This document shows, one piece after another, positions 21,382 to 32,669 of a stretch of 64,000 nucleotides of DNA. Each line of letters begins with the position of its first letter. The first letter of the stretch is position 1. The stretch spans positions 175,595,642-175,659,641 of the forward strand of contig NC_057800.1 of assembly GCF_018294505.1 (NCBI RefSeq), written 5' to 3'. Position numbers and translations under genes: made by a program. Under the pieces are notes generated by a model, which searched no databases, was not told the origin of the DNA, and worked only from the letters and a program-made list of their open reading frames with translations. Source of the DNA: Triticum aestivum (lineage: Eukaryota; Streptophyta; Magnoliopsida; Poales; Poaceae).

Positions 21382-23748
21382 TGTAGCGACCAGACCTCAA
21401 ACAGTCTGATCTCTGTGCTCCGGTGTCATCCCTGGATCAGTAATGCTGACACCACACAGTACTCGGAGGATTTATAGCAGAGTAGCAATCACACACTTAT
21501 TACATCAAGTGTCTCAAAAGAGAACTTATTACAATAAATATGGCTTAAGGCCATCTAATAACAATAACAGCGGAAGGCTTGGAAGATAAGTGAGTCCATC
21601 AACTCCAACGACATCACAGAGTATAGAACCACGACCTAAAACTCCTTAATCGTCGTCTGAAAAGTCTGCAACATTAACGTTGCAGCCCGAAAACGGGTCA
21701 GCACATGGAATATGCTAGCAAGGTAACACATAGAGAGTAATGGAATGCAACAGCTATACTATATGCATATTTGGCTGGTGGAAAGCTCTATGGTTACTGT
21801 TTTTGCGTAAAGCCAATTTTTCCCTACTTCAAAGGAATAAGATTAATTACTATCATGGTGGTTGTTAAACATTGAGAATGGTTGACAGCATTCTCAATCC
21901 CAATTAAGTAACATCATTAAAACCCATCAAAATTAATTTAGAGTAACATGTTGAGATTCACATGAAAATCCAGGTACTAGATACTCAAGATGTCCATAAC
22001 CGGGGACACGGCTAACCATGATTAGTTTGTTACACTCTGCAGAGGTTTGCGCACTTTTCCCCACAAGACTCGATCGCCTCCGTTTGGTTTCTCGCACTAC
22101 AGGGTGTTTGAGAAGACGGATGACCGAGACACAGTCTTTCAGAAGCGCTAGCACCTTACGACGGGTAGACCGGTACACCTACTTTCCCCTACATCTGCTA
22201 GTCTACCACTTTAAGAGTTCGCACGACTTACTAGTATGGCTGCACACGGAAGTTTCTAGTATGAATAATCTCATGATCCCTTTGAGCCTGGGTGGTGGTC
22301 CAAAAGAAAACAGGCAAGTCCTGGTAACCCCAGGTGCCTCAATCCACCTAGATGTGTGTTAGGTTGCCACCTTAGATAAACCCTTAATTATAAATCTCAC
22401 ATCTGTCATGGATATCACTCACCCAATCCACGTCTACTGGCATAGCATGACATAGTAAGTAAATGTAGAAGTAACTCCCAAAGGTTTGATAATAAACAGG
22501 TAATAGGTACTACCTCATCTACTTCCCATCCCACAATTTAATTAGATCCTAATCATGCAATGTGTGAGGATTGATCTAATGCCATAAAACTGGGTTGTAG
22601 AAAAGGTACGATCAAAGTGTTACTTGCCTTGCTGATGATCCGCGAAACCTAGAGATTCGAAGTAACAGGCGGCGCACTCCGGGTATTCTATCGCAGACAA
22701 ACAACAAGCATACAATAAGTACTCATCTAATGCACAGATAAAACTCAAATAAGAGATCTAACCAGAAGGTTCAACTTAAGAACTCCGGTTGGCAAAAAGA
22801 ATCAAATCGAACGAAGCAAAAGAAATCAAACGGCGAAAGAAACAACTTCATTCTAGTAATCTGGATCTAGGGAAAATTTTACAGTAGCAAAAACTTGTTT
22901 AAGTTGATTATTTCGAAAGAGGGTTTCGAGACGAACCTCCAGGCGCTTGAATCGCCTGATTCCGATAAACGAGCGAAAAGTTATACTAAAACGAAAATCG
23001 GATCAGAAATCGCGATCAGAAAATAACCGCGGAAAATCCGATGAAAAAGAAAAACGACGAAGAGAATTTTTTTTAAACAAAATTGCACGGAAAACAAGGC
23101 AGCGGCGAACCTCGAAAGGCGCGCGCTCCGGCGGCGGCGGCGGCGGCTAGGGTTTCGCAGGGGCTGGGCTGGCTCTCTCTCTCGCCCGGGCGGGCGCTAT
23201 ATAAAGGCCTGGCCGGCGGTTTCCTGGCCGGGTACGGCCCGGAGTCGGTTACACGTTTTTTTATTTATAAATCCACTCGGAAGAAAAATAAAAAGAAATA
23301 CTAAACGGACTCCAAAAATCACGAAATAAATTTTGCTGGGTTCCTAAAATCAAGCCCGATAAAGTGAACATTTTTCTGGGCCCAAACTACAACTTTGAGA
23401 AATGCGCATTTCTTCCTAAATTCAAATAAAATACCGAAAAACTCCGAAATAAATCTTATTTGATTTTTTATTAAATCATCAATATTTCTATATTTTGGGA
23501 AAGTCATTTTATCCCCTCTCTCATATTTTTGTAATAGAAATAATTGATGATAAAATAAATAAAATCAAATGATCCTGTTTACATAATTTGAGAAAACTCA
23601 AATACGTAAATAACAAAATCCCCAACTCTCTCCGTGGGTCCTTGAGTTTCTTAGGATTTTCTAGGATCAAAACCAAAAGAAAAATAAAATATGATATGCA
23701 TGATGATCTAATGTATAACATTCCAAATTGAAAATTTGGGATGTTACA
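21382..23748 (-). repeat. 5' LTR of the chromodomain element
   Basis: 2367 bases, the same sequence as 13526-15940 with scattered substitutions, a shorter CGG run, and a small deletion (around 22230) of a segment present in the other LTR at about 14365-14395. Minus-strand TATA-like CCTTTATATAGC at about 23195-23210 with the same GAGAGAG and AAACCCTAGCCGCCG leader. Confidence 0.95.
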
Positions 23749-23753
23749 GCCTA

Positions 23754-24791
23754 ATGACCCGCTTCTGCGCAGGCGAAGATAGTTGGCTGGCCCGTAGTGG
23801 CACCAGCGATCCAGGCACATCCGAAGTCAGGGATGGCAATGGAAGACCACGATGCAATTAAAGCAAGCGTCGCAACAATGAAGACAACCCAGACAACATG
23901 ACGGTAAACACCGGATTCAGGGGCTCTCAGTCCGGTCAACGGAAAAAGGCATTCAAAGGCAGCAGAGATGGACCATCCAGCCTAAACAAGATCCTAGACA
24001 GATTATGTCAGATTCATGGAACCTCCGATAAACCTGCAAATCACACCAACAGAGAATGTTGGGTCTTCAAGCAGGCCGGTAAGCTAAACGCCGAGCACAA
24101 GGGGAGGGAGACAGCAAGTGAAGATGAGGATGAGCCTCGCCAGCAAAACACTGGGGGACAGAAAAAATTCCCACCAGAGGTCAAAACAGTGAACATGATT
24201 CACGTAACAAAAAGGAGGAGCAAACATGCACTCCGAGACATATGCGCCGTAGAGCTCGTCACCCCCAAGTTCAACCCTTGGTCGGCCTGCTCAATCACTT
24301 TTGGTCGCAGGCATCACCCGACTAGTATCCGGCACGGAGGATCGGCTGCCTTGGTGCTAGACCCAATAATTGACGGATACCATCTCACCCGAGTCCTTAT
24401 GGACGGCGGTAGTAGTCTTAATCTGATATATCAGGACATAGTCCGCAAAATGGGGATAGACCCGACAAGAATCAACCACAGTAATACTACCTTTAAAGGA
24501 GTAGTACCAGGCCCAGAGGCCCGTTGCATGGGCTCGCTAGTACTAGAGGTTGTATTCAGTTCTCCAGACAACTTCCGAAGTGAAAAGTTAACCTTCGACA
24601 TCGCTCCATTCCGAAGCGGCTACCAAGCACTACTCGGACAAACGGCCTTCGCTCGCTTTAACGCAGTACTGCATTACGCTTATCTTAAGCTTAAGATGGT
24701 CGGTCCACGTGGCATCATCGTAGTTAGCGGAAACACAGAGCGTTCCTTACGTGCGGAAGAATGTGTGGTGGCTTTAGCAGCCGAATACTGA
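23754..24791 (+). pseudogene. Fatima-like copy 1 gag-protease, part 2 (knuckle and protease)
   Basis: Counting one TSD copy, the frame continues here from 13525 as LMTRFCAGEDSWLARS, the expected family sequence. One stop (TAA at 23859) lies early, then 298 codons are open. CQIHGTSDKPANHTNRECW is a modified zinc-knuckle (C-x2-H-x7-H-x4-C). The aspartic protease active site is VLMDGGSSLNLIY (about 24400), with DGGS where retroviral proteases have DTGA. The frame stops at 24791 (LAAEY), somewhat earlier than copy 2 (IKPNTSS). No RT follows. Confidence 0.85.
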
Positions 24792-25991
24792 ACGGCTTCC
24801 CCAGCCAGAATAAATGATCGGTCGTCAAGACCACGGACACGGCTAGACGAGTCCGGCGCACCACTAGCTGTAACAGCTTAGATAAACTCGAGGTTGGGTC
24901 GATGGATGTATCCCCATAGGTGGTACTAGGGGCTTCCTGCATGTAAAAAGGACTACAGTTCGGCTTGACCTTATTTAAATTGAATTTTAATGGTTTATTA
25001 AGAATAACCAAATTTTTGCACGAAGACTTTCACCTAAGTTTCTCTCTTTTACAGATGATAATCATGCTACAACCCTCCAGGATACGGCACAATAGAGACA
25101 AAGGCGCAGACGTGCAGCAGGGCCCCGCTCGAAGGTTTCTTTTTAGATTAAGACCCTGTGTAAACTTTTCTTACTGTCTCTTGTTGCTTCACGCCCTCCG
25201 GATACTCAATACAACCGAGAGGGATGCTGGCGTTATTGGCATTTCGCCATGTTAGACTAATGTACGTACCTAGAAATTCAGGGTTCATTATCAAGGGCGT
25301 TACTCAGCCCGGTATATGTTGTAAAGTCCGAATACCTTAGGGAGTGTTCGTCATCGCGAGTTTGGCCTTATATGCATCAGCTTTGAATCATGTCTTTGGT
25401 CAATAGTTGGGTTTGCCCGGCTCCCGTGTTTTGCTACCTTACGTTCCGCCATATCGGCTAAGGTGGCACCGGGAGAACTACTGCGATTGTGCCCTGGTTC
25501 ATCTGGACGAGCACCTCAGTAGAAAAAGCCGAAAACTGACTGTCATGATAAAGCGCAAGACTGGTCAACCACTCGATGACTCTACGGAATCTTCGCGATT
25601 CCTCCGCATTAATGAAGGGCCGGTTTCCCGGTCATGTATGTACACACCCCGCATACGGATGAGTGCGGAAGTACCAGGGGCTATATAGTAGCCCCACTGT
25701 CAAACTCCTATGGCTAAGTGAAAGTGTTAAGGCAATATAGTCTGATTGCCTTGTTCGCCGTGCTATCACCTCCTTAATGGACCAAGATGTTGGATCAAGT
25801 GTGAACACACGCTTTCGTGAACACCCCCACATTATGTGCGTGGGGGCTGAAGCCGACGACTGCAAACTTTTAGGTTATATGTATACACACACATAAACGG
25901 CCGCACATGAGGCATCAGAATACTTTTAGGCAAAAGTATAAACACAACCTTTATAATTCAAATAGCATTGTTTTTACAATCGGAATATATG
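24792..25991. other. Spacer of Fatima-like copy 1 between the two convergent genes
   Basis: No domain or intact frame is seen. The segment CACTGTCAAACTCCTATGGC at about 25695 is conserved, in reverse orientation, at about 46855 in copy 2 and about 53000 in copy 3, so this is the normal spacer of the family. Confidence 0.6.
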
Positions 25992-28900
25992 TCACTCAAA
26001 CATGATACTCTTCGAGCACTGAGCCTCTATTAAACGAGCACCTTCTAGGACTTCTTCAAAACAGTGCTCGGCCGAGACGTGGCCTATGGCTGGATCCTGG
26101 GTTGCAACAGCGGTGGTCTCCATCTCCGCCCAGTATGTTTTAACATGGGCAAGAGCCATCCGTGCACCCTCTATGCACGCCGACCTCTTTACAGCGTCGA
26201 TATGCGGCACAGCACCAAGGAATCATTGCACTAAACCAAAATAACTACCCGGCCTTGGCCCTTCCGGCCAAAGATGATCCACGACAGACCTCATGGCAAG
26301 CCCGAACAATCTATGGAGTTCAGCCCACTCGGCCATTTGTTCATTTAATAGCAGCGAACGCGTTGGAGCACTGAACTGTGACCAGAATAACTTTTCCACT
26401 TCATGATCTTTTTTATCTTTGAAAAATCCCGTCGCATCAGCAGCACTTGCTGCCAAGTCCAAGTACGCGTCCGTAGCACTCCATAATTTATCCAGGGAGG
26501 CATACTTTGGATCTCCAAACTTCATCCGCAACAAGAAGGGCTTCCCAGCCGTGATAATTCCGGCTTGATGAAGCTCCTCCTTCACCGCTCTAATTTCAGA
26601 GCGGGTTTCCTTGGCGGCTTCCATGGCTTTCTTCAGATCCGCCACTTTCGTCTGGCTTTCCTTTGCAAGAAGCTCATAACGGTCGGCGGCATCCTTCAGC
26701 TCAACAGCCATCTTGACTATTTTCTCTTCGGCCTGACGATGAGCAGCCTGTTCGGCCTTTAACTCTTTGGCCACCTTCAGGGCGGCCGCGTCGCTCCTCT
26801 TGGCTTGTTCCTTGGCTCGGGCAAGCTCTGCCCGAAGGGTCTCCACGGCAGTAGCGCCATCTGCAATCACAGCATATGATAGATACTAGCATCATGCTCC
26901 TCTTAATACCTGTTGACAACCGAAGAATACATACCCTATGCCTCGTCAAGCCGCTTGTTTACAAGCACGATGTCAGCCTCTGCCGCATCAAGTTGCCGCC
27001 TTAGTTAGGCAAACTCACCAGTCCAGGCAGCCACTGGACCCTCAGCTGCCTGCACATAAAAGCAGCATGATCATTACCTAGAACTATGATCCTCTGTTTG
27101 CCGCCTTCGGACAGCAACCAGAGTCTCAGGGGCTACTATCTGCATAGGGCACACCTAGCGTATGCGGTACTATCAAAAAATATATATTACCTTGCATACC
27201 TCAAAGCCTCTTAGCAGGCTCATAAAGGCTTCATGCAACCCGCTTTTGGCGGATGAAATCCTCTCAAACACCGTACCCATTAAAGTACGATGCGCCTCTG
27301 AGATAGCCGCTTGCTCCAGAATACTCATCAGTGCATCCAGTTGTGCACCGGACAGTCTCGGACTCTTTCTGTTGCTCTCTTTAGGAGCCGAATACTCCGG
27401 ACTTCGGGTGGCCAAAGGGTTATCTTCTGGCCTTGGGGGATCAGGAGAAATCCTCCGTGACGACACCTCAGGGTCGTCCTCCTCATGAGGTGGCGAAGCA
27501 CAGGGAGGCGTTTCGCTCTCCATCATCTCCGGAAGAAGATCCCCCGAAGACGAACTCTGTTGAGAAGGGCTACGATCCGAGCTACAAGACATACGTCTGG
27601 GTTATTATACTCAGAAAGAGAGCAGAATATATTTACTATAAAGTACTCTTGTTTACTCACAGCTCGGTGGAGGGCTGATCCCCTTGCGGGCACTGTGTGG
27701 TAGGGATGCTCTTCGGGGCAGGGCCCCCTAGCGAAGGTTTCTTCCCTTGTTTGGAAACCCCTATTTCCAAGTCATCAGAGGCGGCCCTTTTCCTTCCTTG
27801 AGGAGGAGGAATTTCAGATTCTTCTCCCCGATTATCCTCCTTCATAGAGACACCAATTTCCCCGGTTTGGATGAGCAATGCGTGAAGTCTGCTCTTGGCT
27901 CCTTTATTACTCCCTTTATCTTCCCTTGATGGTGCTTGATAAGGTGTGAGCTCGAGCATCCTGGCTAGTAAAGGATCCGGTGAGCCTCCGGGAAGGGGGG
28001 GTCGAACACCTGATCATATTTGCCTTTTTTATCCAGTCCTGATGAAAGAGCGATTGTTCAGAATGATGTTAAGACAAAAGAAAAGACAGTGTGTTCGGCC
28101 GAAGAAATACTTACAGGGGTATCTGGACGATTGCAGTTTAGACCCGCATCCTCAGTGGTGTCCGAACACTTTATCCGTGATCCGAAGAACAATCCATACA
28201 TCCCTTCGAGCGTCATGCCGAAGAATTGCTGAATAGTTCGCGGTCCTTCCAGATTGAACTCCCACATACGGAGAGGTCGACGTTGACATGGCAGGACCCG
28301 ACGAACTAGCACGACTTGCATTACCTTGACAAGGCTGACGTCTCTCTTCAGGAGATCTCGGATGCGACTCTGCAATGTCGGCACATCATTAACTAGCCCC
28401 CAATCTAGCCCCTTGTTGACCCATGATGCCAGTTGTGGTGGGGGGCCCGAACGGAAGGCGGGGGCAGCTACCCATTTAGTACTTTGGGGAACGGTGATGT
28501 AAAACCACTCCCGCTGCCACAAAGTGGGCATCTCTAGGAAGGAACCCTTTGGCCATGGAGCATCGACGCCTTTGCTTATTATAGCACCTCCGCATTCTGC
28601 TTGTCGCCCATTGATCATCTTCAGCTTTACATTGAAGGTCTTGAGCCATAAGCCGAAGTGAGGGGTGATGCAGAGGAAGTCCTCACACACGACGAGGAAC
28701 GACGAGATATGAAGGATGGAATCCAGAGCCAGATCATGGAAATCGAGCCCGTAATAGAACATAAGCCCTCTAACAAAGGGATCAAGACTAAAGCCTAGCC
28801 CTCAGAGGAAGTGGGAAATGAATACGACACTCTCGTTGGGTTCAGGAGTGGGGATGACCTGCCCTTGAGTAGGCAGCCTGTGCGAGATTTCGGCGGTCAG

Positions 28901-29026
28901 ATACCTGGCTTCTCTTAGCTTCTTGATGTCCTCCTCTGTCAGATACCTGGCTTCTCTTAGCTTCTTGATGTCCTCCTCTGGGACAGAGGAGGCCATCCAC
29001 CGACCTTGAAGGTTGGATCCGGACAT
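25992..29026 (-). pseudogene. Antisense intron-containing gene of Fatima-like copy 1 (putative gypsy-type transposon domain)
   Basis: It runs opposite to gag-protease. ATG at 29026 (MSGSNLQGRWM), exon 1 to about 28115 ending at donor CCCCT|GTAAGT. Exon 1 carries the segment LMFYYGLDFHDLA ... HFGLWLKTFNV ... AECGGAI, which I know as the plant family annotated 'putative gypsy type transposon' (PF04195-like). Later exons code a serine/acidic linker (27173-27959) and a long alanine/glutamate-rich coiled coil ending SYFGLVQ (26223-26870), then VKRSACIEGARMALAHVK and a C-terminus at 25992. Breaks: a stop at about 28800 (SHFL-stop), other stops at exon joins, and a 42-bp tandem duplication near the start. 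Role unknown; not required for the retroviral cycle. Confidence 0.75.
28897..28980 (-). repeat. 42-bp tandem duplication in the antisense gene
   Basis: Two identical 42-base units (28897-28938 and 28939-28980) code 14 residues each, so EEDIKKLREARYLT appears twice in a row. Copy 3 has the single form (KEKDIKKLREAGYL). The duplication keeps the frame. Confidence 0.95.
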
Positions 29027-29128
29027 GATTGAAGGTCCGAAGTGCTTAGCCTGAGCCTTGGGTGTTGGAACTCGAGGTGGGGGAAGGATTCGATTGAGCG
29101 CGAGAAGAAAAGGACAAGCCTTGGCCCC

Positions 29129-29134
29129 TTTATA
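29129..29134 (-). promoter_or_regulatory. TATA box of the antisense gene, Fatima-like copy 1
   Basis: Minus strand CTCTTTATAAAGGGG; TATAAA lies about 103 bases before the ATG at 29026. The same motif (GCCTTTATAAAGGGAT) lies 112 bases before the corresponding start in copy 3. Spacing suits a core promoter with a leader of roughly 75-85 bases. Confidence 0.65.
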
Positions 29135-29571
29135 AAGAGGGAGAATATCAAGCGTCCTCCGCGTGGCCGTTTGGAACTTGCCTAAAATCGAGGAGTCATA
29201 CCAATAGGCATGATTGGGTTACCCATACCTGTATTGATGAGAATCCCGTGATAAGGGGAACACGATCTCTGCTTCGACAAGACGCGCCAATAAAACCGCC
29301 TCGCAAAATGTGTAGTGGCAGGCTGGGAGAAATAGTTCGAATAATGACCAGGCCGTGGTGTGGTGTCACGTTGTGAAAAGTTGTCAGCAGATTAGATTTG
29401 TCGAAATATTGTACTTTCTACGGTGGTATGTGGAATTTGTTTTGCAGAGCCAGACACTATCCTTGTGTTCAAAATCTTCTATGGAGTATTCGGAGGAAGA
29501 ACCCGCCTTGCAATGCCGAAGACAATCTGCGCACCGGACTCATCGTCATTGAAGCCTGGTTCAGGGGCTAC
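29135..29571. other. 3' internal end of Fatima-like copy 1
   Basis: Non-coding stretch between the antisense promoter and the 3' LTR. It ends CTGGTTCAGGGGCTAC before the LTR, conserved with copy 3 (49088-49110 reversed). A purine tract is weak (CAGGGG). Confidence 0.5.
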
Positions 29572-30020
29572 TAAGGGAGTCCTGGATTAAGGTGTCCTCG
29601 GACAGCCGGACTATATCCTTTGGCCGGACTGTTGGACTACGAAGATACAAGATTGAAGACTCCGTCTCGTGTCTGGATGGGACTCTCCTTGGTGTGGAAG
29701 GCAAGCTTGGCAAATCGGATCTGTAGATCTCCTCCCTTGTAACCGACTCTATGTAATATAAACCGGAGAGTTTAGTCCGTAGGACAACAACAATCATAAT
29801 CATAGGCTAGCTTCTAAGGTTTAGCCTCTATGATCTCGTGGTAGATCAACTCTTGTAATACTCATATCATCAAGATCAATCAAGTAGGAAGTAGGGTATT
29901 ACCTCCATTGAGAGGGCCCGAACCTGGGTAAACATTGTGTCCCCTGCCTCCTATTACCATCCGCCTTAGACGCACAGTTCGGGACTCCCTACCCGAGATC
30001 CGCCGGTTTTGACACTGACA
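29572..30020 (+). repeat. 3' LTR of Fatima-like copy 1
   Basis: 449 bases. The first dinucleotide is TA instead of TG. A 22-base deletion removes most of CCCTAGCCCCCTCCGGTGTC and the start of the TATA region present at about 11130-11152, leaving ATGTAATATAAACCGG. It is followed by atcct (30021-30025), the TSD. Confidence 0.92.
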
Positions 30021-30025
30021 ATCCT

Positions 30026-30120
30026 CCCCACATGATTCTCAAGAAACAACAAGACTAAATGAAGATAGTCAACGTAGCTCTCTAGTTGATGACCGCAATT
30101 CCCCCACACCACCATCGCAG
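30026..30120 (+). pseudogene. CACTA 2 gene exon, 3' half, split by Fatima-like copy 1
   Basis: Continues 10883-10943. The frame CCA CAT GAT TCT CAA GAA is open to the donor CCACCATCGCAG|GTGCTTGC at 30120 and ends SPTPPSQ, the same ending as other module exons. Confidence 0.7.
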
Positions 30121-30656
30121 GTGCTTGCTCTTACTTGGCAGTGTGATATGTGGTCGCATGTTGCATATGGTGTCTACCTTGTAATGCTTCTAATTAGGGT
30201 AAATTGCATCTGCTTAGTTAACACATTATACCTGTGAATATGACATACCTTCCTGTTTTTGGTACATACTACGTCTTTCTATTAACCATGTTCTTACATC
30301 AAACTACTTTTCTTGTGTATCCCTCATCAATCACTTCTGACGAGACACCTTCAAGTTGACAGTGTAATATTGGTTGCATCTTGCATATCATTTCAAACAT
30401 GTATTGCCTCTAATTGAAGTGCCACTTATAATGAGACACATCTAACTTGGTAGAGTGATTTTGGTTGGATCTTTCATATGGTGTCTAGATTGCATTGCTT
30501 ACAATTTGTTGAAATGCCTTCTGCTTAGCGTTTTTCGTACATATTCCATCCTCCTACAATGTGGTTGCGATACATAAAAGTTGTGTTCGTCATCATGCAT
30601 CAACGAATTTGGAAGTGCGTATTTCATTCATTTTTCTTGTGTGTTTACTTGACAAG

Positions 30657-30794
30657 GCAAAATCTAAAAGGACGAAGGAACGGAATGATGGTGGTCCTCT
30701 GGAGCAACCGAAACAGATGATCTCTGCAGATTCTCCTGCTACTCCTACTACCGTGCAAGTTCCAAATCTCATCTCCCCTACTCCACAACCCCAG
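30657..30794 (+). CDS. CACTA 2 gene module exon (138 bases)
   Basis: Acceptor TTGACAAG, then 46 open codons, phase 0 to 0, from AKSKRTKERNDGGPLEQ to LISPTPQPQ, donor CCCCAG|GTGCTTGC. Basic start, then proline/serine/threonine-rich sequence. No named domain. Confidence 0.6.
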
Positions 30795-31012
30795 GTGCTT
30801 GCTCTAACATGGCAGTGTGATATCTGGTTGCATGTTGCATATGGTGCCTAGCTTTTATTCTCCTAATTTGTTAAATTGCATATTCTTAGATTACACATTA
30901 TACATGTGAATATGCCTTCCTGTTTTTGGTGCATACTACATCTACCTATCACACCATGTTCTTACATCAAACTACTGCTCTTGTGTATCCTGCATCTATC
31001 GCTTATGATGAG

Positions 31013-31169
31013 ACAGTCACGCCCGTGGGTTAGTATGAGACGCGTTGCTCTTATAAAGAGTGCAATTTCGTCTTCTCCACATGATTCTCAAGAAATAGCA
31101 AGCCTAAATGAAGATATTGAACATAGCTATGTACTTGAAGACCGCACTTCCCCTACACCACCATCGCAG
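31013..31169 (+). pseudogene. CACTA 2 gene module exon, frameshifted copy (157 bases)
   Basis: A paralogue of the exon split by Fatima-like copy 1 (TATGAGACGCG, CCACATGATTCTCAAGAA), one base longer, with a TAG near its start in the expected frame. The donor CATCGCAG|GTGC is intact. It is the unsplit comparator for the insertion at 10943. Confidence 0.65.
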
Positions 31170-31747
31170 GTGCTTGCTCTAACTTCGCAGTGTGATATGG
31201 GGTTGCATGTTGCATATGGTGTCTAGCTTGTAATGCTTCTAATTAGGGCAAATTGCATATGCTTAGTTTACACATTATACCTGTGAATATGATATGCCTT
31301 CCTATTTTTGGTACACACTACATCTATGTGTTAACCATGTTCTTACATGAAACTACCTCTCTTCTGTATCCTGCATCAATCACTTACAATGAGACACCTT
31401 TATTCGTTGCATATTGCATATTATTTCTAGCCTGTTGCCATGTATTGCTTCTAATTTGGTCAAATACATTTGTTAGGGCACCCTTTTAATTTGGCAAAGT
31501 GATATTGGTTTCATCTTTCATATGGTTTCTAGCTTACCTTGCTTCTAACTAGTTAAAACACCTTGTGCTTAGTTTACACTTTATACATCATACATGTCAA
31601 TATGTCATGTCGTCCTGTTTTTCATACATATTCCATCCTCCTATCATGCGGTTGCCTTACATGAAAGTAGTGTTCATCAGTATCATGCATCAATGAGTTC
31701 TGAAGAGCAAATTTTATTCCTTTTTCTTGTGGGTTTGACTTGACAAG

Positions 31748-31896
31748 GAAAAATCAAAAAAGAGGAAGGAAATGAGTAAGGAAGGTGATGATGGTGGTCC
31801 TCTGCAGCAACGTAAATGGAGCATCTGTAGGATTCTCCTTGTACTGCTAGTGCATTACAAGTTCCAAGTCTCCGCTCCCCTACTCCACCATCCAAG
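31748..31896 (+). pseudogene. CACTA 2 gene module exon, decayed copy (149 bases)
   Basis: Acceptor TTGACAAG is kept and the start reads EKSKKRKEMSKEGDDGGPL, but indels shift the frame and the donor is AAG|ATGC instead of CAG|GTGC, so splicing there is probably lost. Confidence 0.6.
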
Positions 31897-32477
31897 ATGC
31901 TTGCTCTAACTTGGTAGTGTGATATCTGGTTGCATGTTGCATATGGTGTCTAGCTTGTATTACTCCTAATTAGTGTAAACTGCATATGCTTAGCTTATAC
32001 ATGATACGTGTGAATATGACATGCTTTCCTATTTTTGGTACATACTATATCTGGCTATCACACCATGTTCTTACATGAAACTACTCTTCTTGTGTATCCA
32101 GCATCAGTCACTTATGATGGGACACCTTTAAGTTGGCAGTGTGATATTGGTTTGCATCTTAAATATGATTTCTAGCATGTAGTGCTTCTAGTTTGATGAA
32201 CGCCACCTATGACGAGACAGTTTTAACTTGGCAGAGTGATATTGATTGCACCTTCCATATGGTGTCTAGCTTGCAGTGCTTCTAATTTGTTGAAGTGTCT
32301 TCTACTTAGTTTCCACATCATAGGTGTGAATATGTGAAGCCGTCCAGTTTTTCGTACATATTCCATCCTCGTATCACGACTTTGCCTTTCATCAGAGTAG
32401 TGTTTGTCAGTATCATGCATGAATGAGTTCTAAAGAGTGAATTTTATTCCTTTTTCTTGTCGGTTTGACCTCACAAT

Positions 32478-32669
32478 GCAAAATCAATAAAGTGGAAGGA
32501 AATTGGTAAGGCATTGGATGATGGTGGTCCTTCCGAGCAACTGAAATGGAGGGTCTCTACAGATTCTACCCCGCCATCCTCCCAACAAGATTCGCAAGAC
32601 AAAGCAAGGCTAGACAGTCAATGTAGCTGTGTAGATGATGAGCACATCTCCCCTACTCCACCATCACAG
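32478..32669 (+). CDS. CACTA 2 gene module exon (192 bases, open)
   Basis: 64 open codons in phase 0 to 0: start AKSIKWKEIGK, middle TPPSSQQDSQDKARL, end DDEHISPTPPSQ, donor CACAG|GTGCTTGT. The acceptor AG has become AT (CACAAT|GCAAAATC), so efficient use as an exon is doubtful. Nearly identical in layout to 33238-33429. Confidence 0.6.

Larger units (their letters stand above)
13526..23748 (-). mobile_element. Chromodomain gypsy retrotransposon (Tekay/Del-like), full length
   Basis: A 10.2-kb element on the minus strand with two 2.4-kb LTRs, a perfect TSD (gccta), an initiator-tRNA-Met primer site, a polypurine tract, an extra ORF, gag with CCHC knuckle, protease, reverse transcriptase, RNase H, integrase and a C-terminal chromodomain. 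Domain order (integrase after RT) makes it Ty3/gypsy; the chromodomain and long LTRs with start TGTAACATCCC suggest the Tekay/Del chromovirus lineage. It sits in the gag frame of Fatima-like copy 1. Frameshifts and stops make gag-pol non-functional. In the first 360 or so aligned LTR bases I count nine differences, eight of them transitions. Confidence 0.95.
10944..30020 (+). mobile_element. Fatima-like gypsy retrotransposon, copy 1 (non-autonomous, contains a nested element)
   Basis: Two direct LTRs (10944-11414 and 29572-30020) flanked by a perfect 5-bp TSD enclose a plus-strand gag-protease frame (11441 to 24791, interrupted at 13526-23748 by a chromodomain element) and a minus-strand antisense gene (25992-29026). 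No reverse transcriptase, RNase H or integrase of its own is present, so it must have been mobilised in trans. Without the nested element it would be about 8.8 kb. I recognise the LTR type (TGAGGGAGTCCTGGATTA...TTTTGACACCGACA) as the Triticeae family I know as Fatima; the name is from memory. Confidence 0.85.

Noticed and set aside
31253..31489. Open frame of 78 codons in an intron of the CACTA gene
   Set aside because: It lies in repeated intron sequence; the other intron copies do not keep it open.
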